NCBI RefSeq assembly: GCF_001931485.1
Contig: NZ_MSDV01000019.1
Location: 124,001-188,000, forward strand
Length of the DNA: 64,000 nucleotides
Source of the DNA: Burkholderia sp. SRS-W-2-2016
GTDB lineage: Bacteria > Pseudomonadota > Gammaproteobacteria > Burkholderiales > Burkholderiaceae
Direction of reading: 5' to 3'
A program made the translations under genes and the position numbers. The notes under the pieces are model-generated. The model ran no database searches. It saw only the letters and a list, made by a program, of their open reading frames with translations, and was not told the DNA's origin. Of the stretch, positions 1 through 9,149 are shown piece by piece; within the stretch, counting starts at the first letter, position 1, and the number at the start of each line of letters is the position of its first letter.

Positions 1-536
1 TCTATTACCTGACGCTCGTGTGTGCGGTGCTCGGCGTGTGGCTGCTGCGGCGCATGTTGTTCTCGCCGCTCGGCTACGCGATGCGGGCGTCGCGCGATTC
101 CGCATTGCGCGCCGAAGCAATCGGTATCGATGTAAAGCGCGTGCAGTGGGCGTCGTTCGTGATCGCGGCGGTGTTCTGCGGACTCGCCGGCTCGTTGTAC
201 GCGTTCTCGAAGGGCAATATCTCGCCGGAAGTGATCAGCGTCAGCCGTTCGGTCGACGGTCTCGTGATGGTGCTGCTCGGCGGCATCCAGACGCTCAGTG
301 GACCGATTGTCGGCGCGGCGGTGTTCACCTGGTTGCAGGATACGGTCGCGCGTCAGACCGATTACTGGCAGGCGCTGCTCGGCTTCGCGATCCTGCTGCT
401 GGTGATCGCGTTTCCGCAGGGCATCGTCGGCTTTGTCCGCGAGCGCTTCGGCGACGCGAACGCCGATCAGGCCGATAAAACCAATGGCGGCGCCGCGTCG
501 TCGCAACCGGCCGGCGCGGTCAAGGAGGGACTATGA
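1..536 (+). CDS. livM: Branched-chain amino acid-type ABC transporter permease (LivM family), 5' end outside window
   Basis: Reading frame is open from base 3 and the start lies upstream of the window, so only about the last 177 residues are seen. The visible part has the LivM/LivH signature around 'YAMRASRDSALRAEAIGID' followed by several hydrophobic membrane segments and a polar, Ala/Gly-rich cytoplasmic tail. It would form the inner-membrane channel of a high-affinity ABC importer. Its stop overlaps the start of the next ATPase gene by 4 bp (ATGA), so the two are translationally coupled. The partner LivH permease is probably just upstream. Substrate is not shown by the sequence; the operon context suggests an N-heterocyclic acid or its breakdown product rather than leucine. 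Confidence 0.9.
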   Translation, partial: YYLTLVCAVLGVWLLRRMLFSPLGYAMRASRDSALRAEAIGIDVKRVQWASFVIAAVFCGLAGSLYAFSKGNISPEVISVSRSVDGLVMVLLGGIQTLSGPIVGAAVFTWLQDTVARQTDYWQALLGFAILLLVIAFPQGIVGFVRERFGDANADQADKTNGGAASSQPAGAVKEGL

Positions 537-1360
537 GCCTGCTGCGCGTAAGCGGTCTGTCGCGATCGTTCGGAGGACTGAAGGCGGTCGACGACGTTTC
601 GTTCGATCTCGAAGCCGGTCAATTGCTGGCCTTGCTCGGGCCGAACGGCGCCGGCAAGTCCACCTGTTTCAACATGGTGAACGGGCAGTTGGCGCCGTCG
701 TCGGGTTCGATCCGGCTCGACGGTGATGAGCTGGTCGGAATGAAGCCGCGCGATATCTGGCGGCGCGGCGTCGGCCGCACGTTCCAGATCGCCGCGACGT
801 TCAACTCGATGACGGTGCTCGAAAACGTGCAGATGGCGCTGGTATCGCGCGAGAAAAAGACCTTCGGGCTATGGAAGCCGGCCGGCTCGCGCTATGCGGA
901 CGAAGCGTTCGCGCTGCTCGAACAGGTCGGCATGGGCGCGCACGCGAACCGCGCGTGCGGGGTGCTCGCCTATGGCGACGTAAAGCGCGTCGAACTCGCA
1001 ATTGCACTCGCGAACCGCCCGAAGCTGCTGCTGATGGATGAACCGACCGCCGGCATGGCGCCGAAGGAGCGCAACGAATTGATGGCGTTGACCAAACGTC
1101 TGGTGACCGGGCACAAGATCGGCGTGCTGTTCACCGAACACAGCATGGACGTGGTGTTCGCCTACGCGGACCGGATGATCGTGCTCGCGCGCGGCAAGCT
1201 GATCGCCGAGGGCGACGCGGACACGATCCGCAACGACGCGCGCGTGCAGGAAGTCTATTTCGGCACCGGCAAGACATTCAAGCCGCACGCGCCGCTGCAC
1301 GACACGGCGGGCGGCGCGCAAGATTCGTCGCACGATGCGGCGCGGGGGAGCGTGCAATGA
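533..1360 (+). CDS. livG: ABC transporter ATP-binding protein, LivG family
   Basis: A 275-residue cytoplasmic ATPase. Walker A GPNGAGKST is at residues 36-44, Walker B/D-loop region DEPTAGMAP near 168-176, and the switch histidine in TEHSMD near 200. The ABC signature is the LivG-type variant LAYGDVKR rather than LSGGQ. The C-terminal 25 residues are a low-complexity His/Asp/Gly tail beyond the normal family end. It overlaps livM by 4 bp at its start and livF by 4 bp at its end, giving a tightly coupled livM-livG-livF unit. It should energise import together with LivF. Confidence 0.93.
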   Translation: MSLLRVSGLSRSFGGLKAVDDVSFDLEAGQLLALLGPNGAGKSTCFNMVNGQLAPSSGSIRLDGDELVGMKPRDIWRRGVGRTFQIAATFNSMTVLENVQMALVSREKKTFGLWKPAGSRYADEAFALLEQVGMGAHANRACGVLAYGDVKRVELAIALANRPKLLLMDEPTAGMAPKERNELMALTKRLVTGHKIGVLFTEHSMDVVFAYADRMIVLARGKLIAEGDADTIRNDARVQEVYFGTGKTFKPHAPLHDTAGGAQDSSHDAARGSVQ

Positions 1361-2070
1361 ACGAGCCGATGCTGAAAGTCTCCGGCCTCAACGCGTTCTA
1401 TGGCCGCGCGCATATTCTGTTCGACGTCGGCCTCGAAGTCGGCCGCGGCGAAGTGGTCGCGCTGATGGGCCGCAACGGCGCCGGCAAATCGACCACGATG
1501 AAAGCGCTAATGGGCCTGCTGCCGCGCCGCCACGGCGAGGTCATGTTTCGCGGCCAGAACATCGGCACTCTTGCGCCGTACAAGATCGCGCGGATGGGCA
1601 TCGGCTTCGTGCCCGAGGACCGCCGCGTGTTCGCGGACCTGACGGTGATGGAGAACCTCGACACCGGCCGCCAGCCGCCGCGCGAAGGCGCGCCGCAATG
1701 GACCCCGGAAAAACTGTTTCGCCTCTTTCCGAATCTCGGCGAAATGCCCAGGCGCCCCGGCGGCCAGATGAGCGGCGGCGAGCAGCAGATGCTGACCGTG
1801 TCGCGCACGCTGATGGGCAATCCGTATCTGGTGCTGCTCGATGAACCGTCGGAAGGCGTCGCGCCGGTGATCGTCGAGCAGATGGCAAACATGATTCTCG
1901 AACTGAAGCGCGAAGGGCTGTCCATTCTGTTGTCCGAACAGAATCTGCACTTCGCCGAGCTGGTCAGCGACCGCGCGTATGTGCTCGAAAAAGGGCAGAT
2001 CCGTTTCAGCGGCACGATCGGCGAACTCGCACGGAACGAAACAGTGAGGCGCGCTTATCTGAGCGTGTAA
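1357..2070 (+). CDS. livF: ABC transporter ATP-binding protein, LivF family
   Basis: A 237-residue ATPase of normal LivF length. Walker A GRNGAGKST is at residues 38-46, signature MSGGEQQM near 139, and Walker B is followed by DEPSEGVAP, a typical LivF feature; the H-loop lies in LLSEQNLHF. It starts within the livG stop (ATGA). A 37-bp gap with a strong ribosome site (aaaggagagg) leads into the amidohydrolase gene, so the transporter and the catabolic genes are likely one transcript. Confidence 0.93.
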   Translation: MNEPMLKVSGLNAFYGRAHILFDVGLEVGRGEVVALMGRNGAGKSTTMKALMGLLPRRHGEVMFRGQNIGTLAPYKIARMGIGFVPEDRRVFADLTVMENLDTGRQPPREGAPQWTPEKLFRLFPNLGEMPRRPGGQMSGGEQQMLTVSRTLMGNPYLVLLDEPSEGVAPVIVEQMANMILELKREGLSILLSEQNLHFAELVSDRAYVLEKGQIRFSGTIGELARNETVRRAYLSV

Positions 2071-2107
2071 ATCCATCCGGTAGTAGTCGTGGCGAAAGGA
2101 GAGGCAG

Positions 2108-3307
2108 ATGGCGGCAGAGACGTTGACAGGCTTGTCGGGCAAGGTCGCGGTAACCAACATCGGGCTGCTGTTGTCGGGCGATATCGACCGGCCGATTCTG
2201 GACGCGGACACGCTGGTGATCGACGACGGCATCATCGTCGCGGTCGGTAAGGAAAAGGATTGCGATCTCGAAGGCGCGCGTACCACGGTCGATTGCAAGG
2301 GCACGACGGTCGCGCCGGGGCTGATCGATTCGCACGTGCATCCGGTGTTCGGCGACTGGACCCCGCGCCAGAATCAGCTCGGCTGGATCGAGTCGAATCT
2401 GAACGGCGGCGTGACGACGATGATCTCGGCCGGCGAAGTGCATTTGCCTGGTCGTCCGAAAGACGTGCTCGGCGTGAAGGCACTCGCGATTACCGCGCAG
2501 CGTTCGTTCGACGGGATGCGCGCGGCGGGCGTCGGCGGCGGCGTGAAGGTGCTGGCCGGCGCGCCGGTGATCGAAAAGGGGATGGTCGAGCAGGACTTCA
2601 AGGAGTTGTCGGAAGCGGGCGTGAAGCTGCTCGGCGAAGTCGGTCTCGGCAGCGTGAAGGGCGGCGAGGAAGCGCAGCAGATGGTCGCGTGGGCGCGCAA
2701 GTATGGGATTCAGAGCACGATTCATACGGGCGGTCCGTCGATTCCGGGCTCCGGTCTGATCGATCGCGATGTCGTGCTCGCGGCGGATGCCGACGTGATC
2801 GGCCACGTCAACGGCGGTCATACGTCGCTGTCGTACCGGCATGTCTGCGATCTGTGCGAGCAGTCGACTCGCGCGCTCGAAATCGTTCACAACGGCAACG
2901 AGCGGATCGCGCTGCTGACCGCGCGCCATGCGATCGAATTGAAGTGTCCGCACCGGATCATTCTCGGCACCGATAGCCCGGCCGGCTCCGGCGTGCAGCC
3001 GCTCGGCATTCTGCGGATGATCGCGCTGATTTCGAGTCTCGCCGACGTGCCCGCCGAAATCGCATTCTGCTTCGCGACCGGCAACACCGCGCGCCAACGC
3101 AATCTGCGCCAGGGGCTGATCGAAGTGGGCCGTCCGGCCGACCTCGTATTCATGGACCGCGCGCAGCATACGGCCGCCGATACGCTGCTCGAAAGCGTGC
3201 AGCTTGGCGATATTCCGGGCGTCGGGATGGTGATGATCGACGGCCACATCCGTTGCCGGCGCAGCCGTAATACGCCGCCGGCGACCGAAGTGCCGGTGGT
3301 GCTGTGA
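2108..3307 (+). CDS. Enamidase-like metal-dependent amidohydrolase
   Basis: A 399-residue amidohydrolase-superfamily protein. Metal-binding HxH is at H76/H78 (DSHVHPV), followed by the GGVTTMISAG segment, a probable bridging Glu in GEVGLG, metal His in STIHTGG and GHVNGG, and the catalytic Asp in LGTDSPAG. The motif order, the PGRPKD segment and the C-terminal SRNTPPA strongly resemble enamidase of Eubacterium barkeri, which opens the ring of 6-oxo-1,4,5,6-tetrahydronicotinate to 2-formylglutarate (recalled from the family, not searched). It sits between a Liv-type transporter and a NicAB-like hydroxylase, which fits ring hydroxylation followed by ring opening. A dihydropyrimidinase- or hydantoinase-like role cannot be excluded. 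Strong ribosome site upstream supports the start. Confidence 0.78.
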   Translation: MAAETLTGLSGKVAVTNIGLLLSGDIDRPILDADTLVIDDGIIVAVGKEKDCDLEGARTTVDCKGTTVAPGLIDSHVHPVFGDWTPRQNQLGWIESNLNGGVTTMISAGEVHLPGRPKDVLGVKALAITAQRSFDGMRAAGVGGGVKVLAGAPVIEKGMVEQDFKELSEAGVKLLGEVGLGSVKGGEEAQQMVAWARKYGIQSTIHTGGPSIPGSGLIDRDVVLAADADVIGHVNGGHTSLSYRHVCDLCEQSTRALEIVHNGNERIALLTARHAIELKCPHRIILGTDSPAGSGVQPLGILRMIALISSLADVPAEIAFCFATGNTARQRNLRQGLIEVGRPADLVFMDRAQHTAADTLLESVQLGDIPGVGMVMIDGHIRCRRSRNTPPATEVPVVL

Positions 3308-3335
3308 CCGCGGCACGTCACGCGATACCGCGCTC

Positions 3336-3851
3336 ATGCTGAACCGCCCCGCGCAACTGGTGCTGAACGTGAACGGCGCGACGCACGTGGTCAGTGCGTC
3401 GGCGCGCACGCCGCTGCTGTACCTGCTGCGCAACGACCTCGCGCTGAATGGCCCGAAGTTCGGCTGCGGTCTCGGCGAATGCGGCGCCTGCACGGTGCTG
3501 CTCGATGGCGTGCCGACGCGCGCGTGCGTGACCACCGCCGAAGTCGCGCTCGGCCACGAAATCACCACGCTCGAAGGGCTCGGCACGCGCACCGCGTTGC
3601 ATCCGGTGCAGCAGGCGTTTATCGATGAACAGGCCGCGCAATGCGGTTACTGCCTGAACGGCATGATCATGACGGCGACCGCTTTGCTGCAACGCGATCC
3701 GCATCCGGATCTCGCGACGATCCAGCGCGAACTGTCGCGCAATCTGTGCCGCTGCGGCACTCATGTCGAGATCGTGCGCGCGGTGCGGCGCGCGGCCGAA
3801 TTGCTGGCCGCGCAAGCCGATGCCGATGCGCACGACGGAGCGCGCGTATGA
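3336..3851 (+). CDS. [2Fe-2S] small subunit of NicA-like molybdenum hydroxylase
   Basis: A 171-residue xanthine-dehydrogenase-family iron-sulfur subunit. The N-terminal plant-type [2Fe-2S] ferredoxin motif is CGLGECGACTVLLDG with a fourth Cys about a dozen residues on. The C-terminal second cluster is AQCGYCLNGM plus NLCRCGTH. It passes electrons from the Mo centre of the large subunit towards the heme chain. It overlaps the large-subunit gene by 4 bp (ATGA). The pairing of a small Fe-S subunit with a large subunit that carries cytochrome c domains, and no FAD subunit, is the NicA/NicB pattern of nicotinate dehydrogenase, but the exact substrate is inferred. Confidence 0.88.
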   Translation: MLNRPAQLVLNVNGATHVVSASARTPLLYLLRNDLALNGPKFGCGLGECGACTVLLDGVPTRACVTTAEVALGHEITTLEGLGTRTALHPVQQAFIDEQAAQCGYCLNGMIMTATALLQRDPHPDLATIQRELSRNLCRCGTHVEIVRAVRRAAELLAAQADADAHDGARV

Positions 3852-6800
3852 CGGGCCCGGACTTCAGCGTCGATCGACGCGGTGCGCCGCCGTCGCGCAA
3901 GCAGTTGTACGACGCGCACAGCGTGCTGATCGTCGCGCGGCCGCCGCAGGCGCCGGCCAAAGCCGCGCCCGGTCAGCCCGGTTCGCGCTCGTCGTTCGTG
4001 CCGACCGATGCCGATCTGTTTCTGGTCGTGCGCGACGACGGCAGCGTGGTCGCGTTCAACGGTCACGTCGATCTCGGCACCGGGATCGGCACCGCGCTCG
4101 CGCAGATCGTCGCGGAAGAACTCGATGTGCCGCTTACCCGCGTGTCGATCGTGCTCGGCCATACCGGCGAGGCGCCGAACCAGGGGCCGACGATCGCCAG
4201 CGCGACGATCCAGATCAGCGCGGTGCCTCTAAGGCAGGCGGCCGCGCAGGCGCGGCAGTATCTGTTGAAGGAAGCGGCCGCGCGGCTGGGTGTGAAGGTT
4301 GAAGATCTCGGTGTGCGGGACGGCCGCGTGTTTGCGCGCACCGGCGAGGGTGACCCGGCGCAAGGGATTCACTACGCAGACCTGATCAAAGGACGGCGCG
4401 TCGAACTGCTGCTCGCGAACGATGCGCCGTTGAAGCCGCCGCACGATTACCGGATCGTCGGCAAGAGCGCGCCGCGCATCGATATTCCGGCGAAGGCGAC
4501 CGGTGAGCTGAGTTTCGTGCATGACGTGCGGGTGCCGGGCATGCTGCATGGACGCGTCGTGCGGCCGCCGTATGCGGGCGTCGCGCAGGGCGAGTTCATC
4601 GGCAATAGCCTGCTTGAAGTGAACGAAGCGTCGATTCGCGATCTGCCCGGCGTCGTCCAGGTCGTGGTGATTCGCGATTTCGTCGGCATCGTCGCCGAGC
4701 GCGAGGAGATCGCGCAGCAGGCGGCGCAGCGGCTCGACGTGCGCTGGAAAACGGTGGACGGCTTGCCGCCGCTCGATACCAGCGAGCAGGTCGAAGCGGC
4801 ATTGCGTGCGAATCCGGCGAAGCGGCGCGATCTGGTGATCGAAGGCGATGTCGATAAGGCGCTTGCACAAGACCCCGCGCGTACGCTCGAACGCACCTAC
4901 GTATGGCCGTTCCAGTTGCATGCATCGATTGGGCCGTCATGCGCGGTGGCGGATTTTCGCGGCAGCGGTGACAACAACAACGGCGCCGGCTCCACGCTAA
5001 AAATCTGGTCCGGCACGCAGAACCCGCATTCGCTGCGCGCCGACCTCGCGCTGCTGATGGCGCTCGACGAAGCGCGCATCGAGATCGTGCGAATGGACGC
5101 GGCCGGCTGCTACGGCCGCAATTGCGCGGACGATGTCGCCGCCGACGCGGCGCTGCTATCGCGTGCGGTAGGCAGCCCGGTGCGCGTGCAACTGTCGCGC
5201 GAGGACGAGCACGCGTGGGAGCCGAAAGGCGCCGCGCAACTGATGGACGTGCGCGGCGCGTTGACCGCCGAAGGAGAACTGGCGGCCTACGATTTCGCGA
5301 CCCGCTACCCGTCGAACGATGCGCCGACGCTCGCGCTGCTGCTGACCGGCATGCTGCCCGCGCAGCCGCAGGTGTTCGAAATGGGCGACCGCACCGCGGT
5401 GCCGCCGTACGACTACAGCAGCATGCGGGTGGTCTGCGACGACACGCCGCCGATCGTGCGCGCCGCGTGGCTGCGCGGTGTGTCCGCGTTGCCGAACACG
5501 TTCGCGCACGAGTCGTTTATCGACGAACTCGCGGAGCAGGCTGGCGTCGATCCGGTCGAATTTCGCCTCAAGCATCTGACCGATCCGCGCGCGATCGACC
5601 TCGTTAAAGCGGTCGCGGAAAAGGCGGGCTGGGAAGCGCGCGAACCGGCGTTCAAAACGCGCGGCAACGAAGGCGGCAACGAAGGCGGCAACGAAGCGGG
5701 CGAAGAAAACCCCGACATCGCCCGCGGCCGCGGCATCGCGTACGCCCGCTACGTACACAGCAAATTCCCCGGCTTCGGCGCCGCGTGGTCCGCATGGGTC
5801 GCCGATATCGAAGTGAACCGCAAGAGCGGCGAACTGGCGGTCACGCGCGTGGTGGTCGGCCAGGACAACGGCACCACGGTCAATCCGGACGGCGTACGCC
5901 ACCAGATTCACGGCAACGTGATTCAGGCCACCAGCCGCGCGCTGAAGGAGCAGGTCAGCTTCGGCGGCAACGCGGTGACGAGCCAGGAGTGGGGCGCGTA
6001 TCCGATCCTGACGTTCCGCGAAGTGCCGGTGATCGACGTCGTGATCATGCCGCGCCACGGCGAGCCGCCGATGGGCGCCGGCGAATCCGCGTCGCTGCCC
6101 GGCGCGGCGGCGATTGCGAACGCACTGTACGACGCGACCGGCGTGCGCTTTCGCCGTCCGCCGTTCACGCCGGAAAAGATTCGCGCGGCGCTCGCCGATG
6201 CGCAGGCCGAGGACGCGGCTGCCGCGCGCCGCAAACAACGCCGCCGACGCGGGTTTTTCGGGCTGCTGGCGGCGGGCGCCGCGGGCGCGGCCGGGTGGTT
6301 AGGCGCCCTGACTTTCGCGTCGGTGCCGGCCACGCCGCTCGCGCCGATCGCGCCGCCGCTCGCGAGCGCATTCGCGCCGGAACTGGTCGCGCGCGGCAAG
6401 CTGCTCGCGTCGCTCGGCAATTGCGCGGTCTGCCATACCGCGCCGAACGGCGTGCCGAATGCCGGCGGCAAGGCGCTCGCGACGCCGTTCGGCACCGTCT
6501 ACAGCACCAATCTGACGCCCGACGGCCTGACCGGCATCGGCACCTGGTCGCTCGACGCATTCTTGCGCGCGATGCGGCATGGTATTAGCCGCGACGGTCA
6601 TCGGCTGTATCCGGCGTTTCCGTACACGTCGTTCCAGAATATTTCGGACGACGATCTTCATGCGCTGTACGCGTATCTGATGTCGCAAACGCCGGTGCGC
6701 AGCCGGCCGCCGGAAACGAAGCTGGCGTTTCCCTTCAGCGTGCGGCCATTGATGGCCGCATGGAACGGGATGTTTTTGCAGCGCACCGCGTTCAGCGCGA

Positions 6801-7552
6801 ATCCCGCGCAAAACGCGCAATGGAATCGCGGCGCGTACCTGGTGAACGGCCTCGGCCATTGCAGCGCGTGCCACTCGCCGCGCAACGCGTTCGGCGCCGA
6901 AAAGAGCGGCGCCGCGTTCATGGGCGGCGGCCTCGCGGAGGGCTGGGAAGCGCCGGCGCTGTCGTCGCTGTCGAATGCGCCGGTGCCGTGGAGCGAGGAC
7001 GAACTGTTCAGCTATCTGCGCACCGGTCACGCGCCGCTGCACGGCGTCGCGGCCGGGCCGATGGCGCCGGTGATCGGCGATCTCGCGACGCTGCCCGACA
7101 GCGATATTCGCGCGATGGCCGTCTATCTCGCGTCGCTCAATCCGCTGGAGCCGAACGCCGATCCGGCCGCGACCGCGCGCGAATTCGAACGCGCGAGCAC
7201 GCCGGCCCGTGCGCCGGTGACGGCCGGCGCGCGCCTGTTCGACGGCGCCTGCGCGGCCTGCCATCACACCGGCAGCGGACCGCAGCTGTTCGGCGCGCAT
7301 CCGTCGCTGGCGCTCAATACGAACCTGCACGGCGCCACGCCGGACAACCTGATCCGGGTGATTCTGGATGGGATCGACTCGCCTGCGCGGCCCGAACTCG
7401 GTACGATGCCGGCTTACCGCGACAGTTTCAACGACGCGCAGCTTGCCGAGCTGGTGTCGTATCTGCGCACGCAATTCGCGGGCGGCAAGCCGGCGTGGCA
7501 GGACGTCGCCGCCAGCGTGGCGCGCATCCGCGCCGAGCCGCGCGAACCCTGA
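3848..7552 (+). CDS. NicB-like molybdopterin hydroxylase large subunit fused to triheme cytochrome c
   Basis: A 1,234-residue fusion; an in-frame extension back to 3641 is ignored because the ATG at 3848 overlaps the upstream stop. Residues about 30-160 hold a molybdopterin-binding segment (GHVDLGTGIGTALAQIVAEE), then the hammerhead domain (HDVRVPGMLHGR), then the main Mo-cofactor region with AAGCYGRN and PPMGAGES, whose Glu is the expected catalytic base. A single hydrophobic helix (GFFGLLAAGAAGAAGWLGAL) follows, then three c-type heme sites CAVCH, CSACH and CAACH. This permuted order plus triheme tail matches NicB of Pseudomonas, which hydroxylates nicotinate and gives electrons to the respiratory chain. 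A linker near residues 606-617 has a 12-bp in-frame tandem repeat encoding GNEG units. Confidence 0.88.
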   Translation: MTGPDFSVDRRGAPPSRKQLYDAHSVLIVARPPQAPAKAAPGQPGSRSSFVPTDADLFLVVRDDGSVVAFNGHVDLGTGIGTALAQIVAEELDVPLTRVSIVLGHTGEAPNQGPTIASATIQISAVPLRQAAAQARQYLLKEAAARLGVKVEDLGVRDGRVFARTGEGDPAQGIHYADLIKGRRVELLLANDAPLKPPHDYRIVGKSAPRIDIPAKATGELSFVHDVRVPGMLHGRVVRPPYAGVAQGEFIGNSLLEVNEASIRDLPGVVQVVVIRDFVGIVAEREEIAQQAAQRLDVRWKTVDGLPPLDTSEQVEAALRANPAKRRDLVIEGDVDKALAQDPARTLERTYVWPFQLHASIGPSCAVADFRGSGDNNNGAGSTLKIWSGTQNPHSLRADLALLMALDEARIEIVRMDAAGCYGRNCADDVAADAALLSRAVGSPVRVQLSREDEHAWEPKGAAQLMDVRGALTAEGELAAYDFATRYPSNDAPTLALLLTGMLPAQPQVFEMGDRTAVPPYDYSSMRVVCDDTPPIVRAAWLRGVSALPNTFAHESFIDELAEQAGVDPVEFRLKHLTDPRAIDLVKAVAEKAGWEAREPAFKTRGNEGGNEGGNEAGEENPDIARGRGIAYARYVHSKFPGFGAAWSAWVADIEVNRKSGELAVTRVVVGQDNGTTVNPDGVRHQIHGNVIQATSRALKEQVSFGGNAVTSQEWGAYPILTFREVPVIDVVIMPRHGEPPMGAGESASLPGAAAIANALYDATGVRFRRPPFTPEKIRAALADAQAEDAAAARRKQRRRRGFFGLLAAGAAGAAGWLGALTFASVPATPLAPIAPPLASAFAPELVARGKLLASLGNCAVCHTAPNGVPNAGGKALATPFGTVYSTNLTPDGLTGIGTWSLDAFLRAMRHGISRDGHRLYPAFPYTSFQNISDDDLHALYAYLMSQTPVRSRPPETKLAFPFSVRPLMAAWNGMFLQRTAFSANPAQNAQWNRGAYLVNGLGHCSACHSPRNAFGAEKSGAAFMGGGLAEGWEAPALSSLSNAPVPWSEDELFSYLRTGHAPLHGVAAGPMAPVIGDLATLPDSDIRAMAVYLASLNPLEPNADPAATAREFERASTPARAPVTAGARLFDGACAACHHTGSGPQLFGAHPSLALNTNLHGATPDNLIRVILDGIDSPARPELGTMPAYRDSFNDAQLAELVSYLRTQFAGGKPAWQDVAASVARIRAEPREP

Positions 7553-7623
7553 AGCACTGACGCGCCGCAGGCCGCACGCCCGCCCGATAAAAACCAGCAA
7601 TCCTTCTGATAACGGAGAAACGC

Positions 7624-8832
7624 ATGACCACGCGCGCAGGATGGATCTCTCGCCTCATGGTGTCGACCGTGTGCTCGTTCGCCGCGCTCGGCGCGAGCGC
7701 CCAGCAGACCATCAAGATCGGCGAGATCAACAGCTACAAGGCGCAGCCCGCCTTTCTCGGGCCTTACAAAAACGGCTGGAATCTGGCGCTCGAACAGATC
7801 AACGCATCCGGCGGCGTGCTCGGCAAGCAGCTCGAAGTCGTATCGCGCGACGACAACGGCAACCCGGGCGACACCGTTCGCGTCGCGCAGGAGCTGATCG
7901 CGCGCGAGCAGGTGCAGCTGCTGTTCGGCGGTTTCCTGTCGAATACCGGCCTCGCGCTCGCCGATTTCTCGAAGCAGAAGAAGATTTTCTTCCTCGCCGC
8001 CGAGCCGCTGACCGACAAGATCGTCTGGGCCGATGGCAACAAATACACGTACCGTCTGCGGCCTTCCACCTATATGCAGGTCGCAATGCTGGTGCCGGAA
8101 GCGGCCAAGCTGAAGAAAAAGCGCTGGGCGCTGGTGTATCCGAACTACGAGTACGGGCAATCGGCGGTCGCGACCTTCAAGAAGCTGCTGACCGCCGCGC
8201 AGCCGGACGTGCAGTTCGTCGTCGAACAGGCGACGCCGCTCGGCAGCGTCGATGCCGGCGCGGTCACCCAGGCGATCGCCGATGCGAAGCCCGATGCGAT
8301 CTTCAACGTGCTGTTCGGCGCGGACCTCGGCAAGTTCGTCCGCGAGGGCAATACGCGGGGCCTGTTCAAGGATCGCGCGGTGGTCTCGCTGCTGACCGGC
8401 GAGCCCGACTATCTCGATCCGCTCGGCGCCGAAGCGCCGACCGGCTGGATCGTGACCGGCTACCCGTGGTATTCGATCGATACGCCGGCCAACAAGAAAT
8501 TCGTCCAGGCGTATCAGGCCAAATATCACGACTATCCGCGCCTCGGTTCGGTGGTCGGCTATTCGGCGTTGATGTCGATTGCGGACGGGATCAGGAAGGC
8601 CGGCTCGACCGATCCGGATAAACTGGCCGCCGCGTTCAAGGGGCTCAACGTCGAGACGCCGTTCGGGCCGATCGCCTACCGCGCGCAGGACAACCAGTCG
8701 ACGATGGGCGCGTATGTCGGCGTGACCGGCGTGAAGGACGGCAAGGGCGTGATGACGTCGTACCGGTATATCGACGGCGCGAGCGTGCAGCCGTCGGATG
8801 CCGAAGTGAAGAAGCTGCGGCCGGCGGATTGA
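7624..8832 (+). CDS. Periplasmic substrate-binding protein, Leu/Ile/Val-binding family
   Basis: A 402-residue type I periplasmic binding protein with a signal peptide ending near residue 27 (GASA-QQ). The body starts IKIGEINSYKAQPAFLGPYKNG, and carries the family's ligand-binding lobes (GGFLSNTGLALADFS, WALVYPNYEYGQSA, GYSALMSIADGIRKAG). A clear ribosome site (aacggagaaacgc) supports the start. It lies 71 bp after the hydroxylase gene and closes the livM-livG-livF operon, so it should deliver ligand to that transporter. The ligand is probably the heterocycle or acid processed by the enzymes in between. Confidence 0.9.
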   Translation: MTTRAGWISRLMVSTVCSFAALGASAQQTIKIGEINSYKAQPAFLGPYKNGWNLALEQINASGGVLGKQLEVVSRDDNGNPGDTVRVAQELIAREQVQLLFGGFLSNTGLALADFSKQKKIFFLAAEPLTDKIVWADGNKYTYRLRPSTYMQVAMLVPEAAKLKKKRWALVYPNYEYGQSAVATFKKLLTAAQPDVQFVVEQATPLGSVDAGAVTQAIADAKPDAIFNVLFGADLGKFVREGNTRGLFKDRAVVSLLTGEPDYLDPLGAEAPTGWIVTGYPWYSIDTPANKKFVQAYQAKYHDYPRLGSVVGYSALMSIADGIRKAGSTDPDKLAAAFKGLNVETPFGPIAYRAQDNQSTMGAYVGVTGVKDGKGVMTSYRYIDGASVQPSDAEVKKLRPAD

Positions 8833-8897
8833 CGCGTGGTTCGCTTGGGGGCTCGCGCGGGGTGACACCCGCGCGCTGTCACTCCCGTAAAAACTTT

Positions 8898-9149
8898 CTA
8901 CTCCTCCGCGTCGTGCTCGGTGACAAAGCGCCTTAGATAAGCGAGCACGGCGGCTTCCATCGCGCGATGATCGGCGGTGCTTTTCGAGCCCGCGTTTTCC
9001 TCGTCGCCGAACAGCGTGGACGGCGCGTTGTGCACGTCCACTTCCTGCCCCTCGCGAAACACGCGAATCTCGTGCACGTCCTCCGCGTATTCGGCGACCC
9101 AGTGCACGCCCTCGATATGCGCTCCCGCGCGAACGTTAGCAATCTTCAT
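8898..9149 (-). CDS. Small acidic hypothetical protein, 83 aa
   Basis: I do not recognise the family. The start at 9149 is chosen because ggagaga lies just upstream on the minus strand; longer readings back to 9398 have no such support. The protein is acidic, begins MKIANVRAGAHIEGVHWV, shows beta-strand-like alternation over the first 40 residues, and ends in a helix (AMEAAVLAYLRRFVTEHDAEE). No signal peptide, membrane segment or cysteine cluster. It is convergent with the binding-protein gene and divergent from the DUF6496 gene, so it is likely its own transcription unit. Confidence 0.65.
   Translation of the reverse strand: MKIANVRAGAHIEGVHWVAEYAEDVHEIRVFREGQEVDVHNAPSTLFGDEENAGSKSTADHRAMEAAVLAYLRRFVTEHDAEE

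Noticed and set aside
2006-3592. 528-codon minus-strand ORF across the amidohydrolase gene
   Set aside because: Antisense shadow of a high-GC gene; Arg/His-rich composition and no domain, while the plus strand has a clear enzyme.
8854-8875. GC-rich hairpin after the substrate-binding-protein gene
   Set aside because: Good stem (CGCGCGGG/CCCGCGCG) but no T-run on the plus strand, so not called a terminator.
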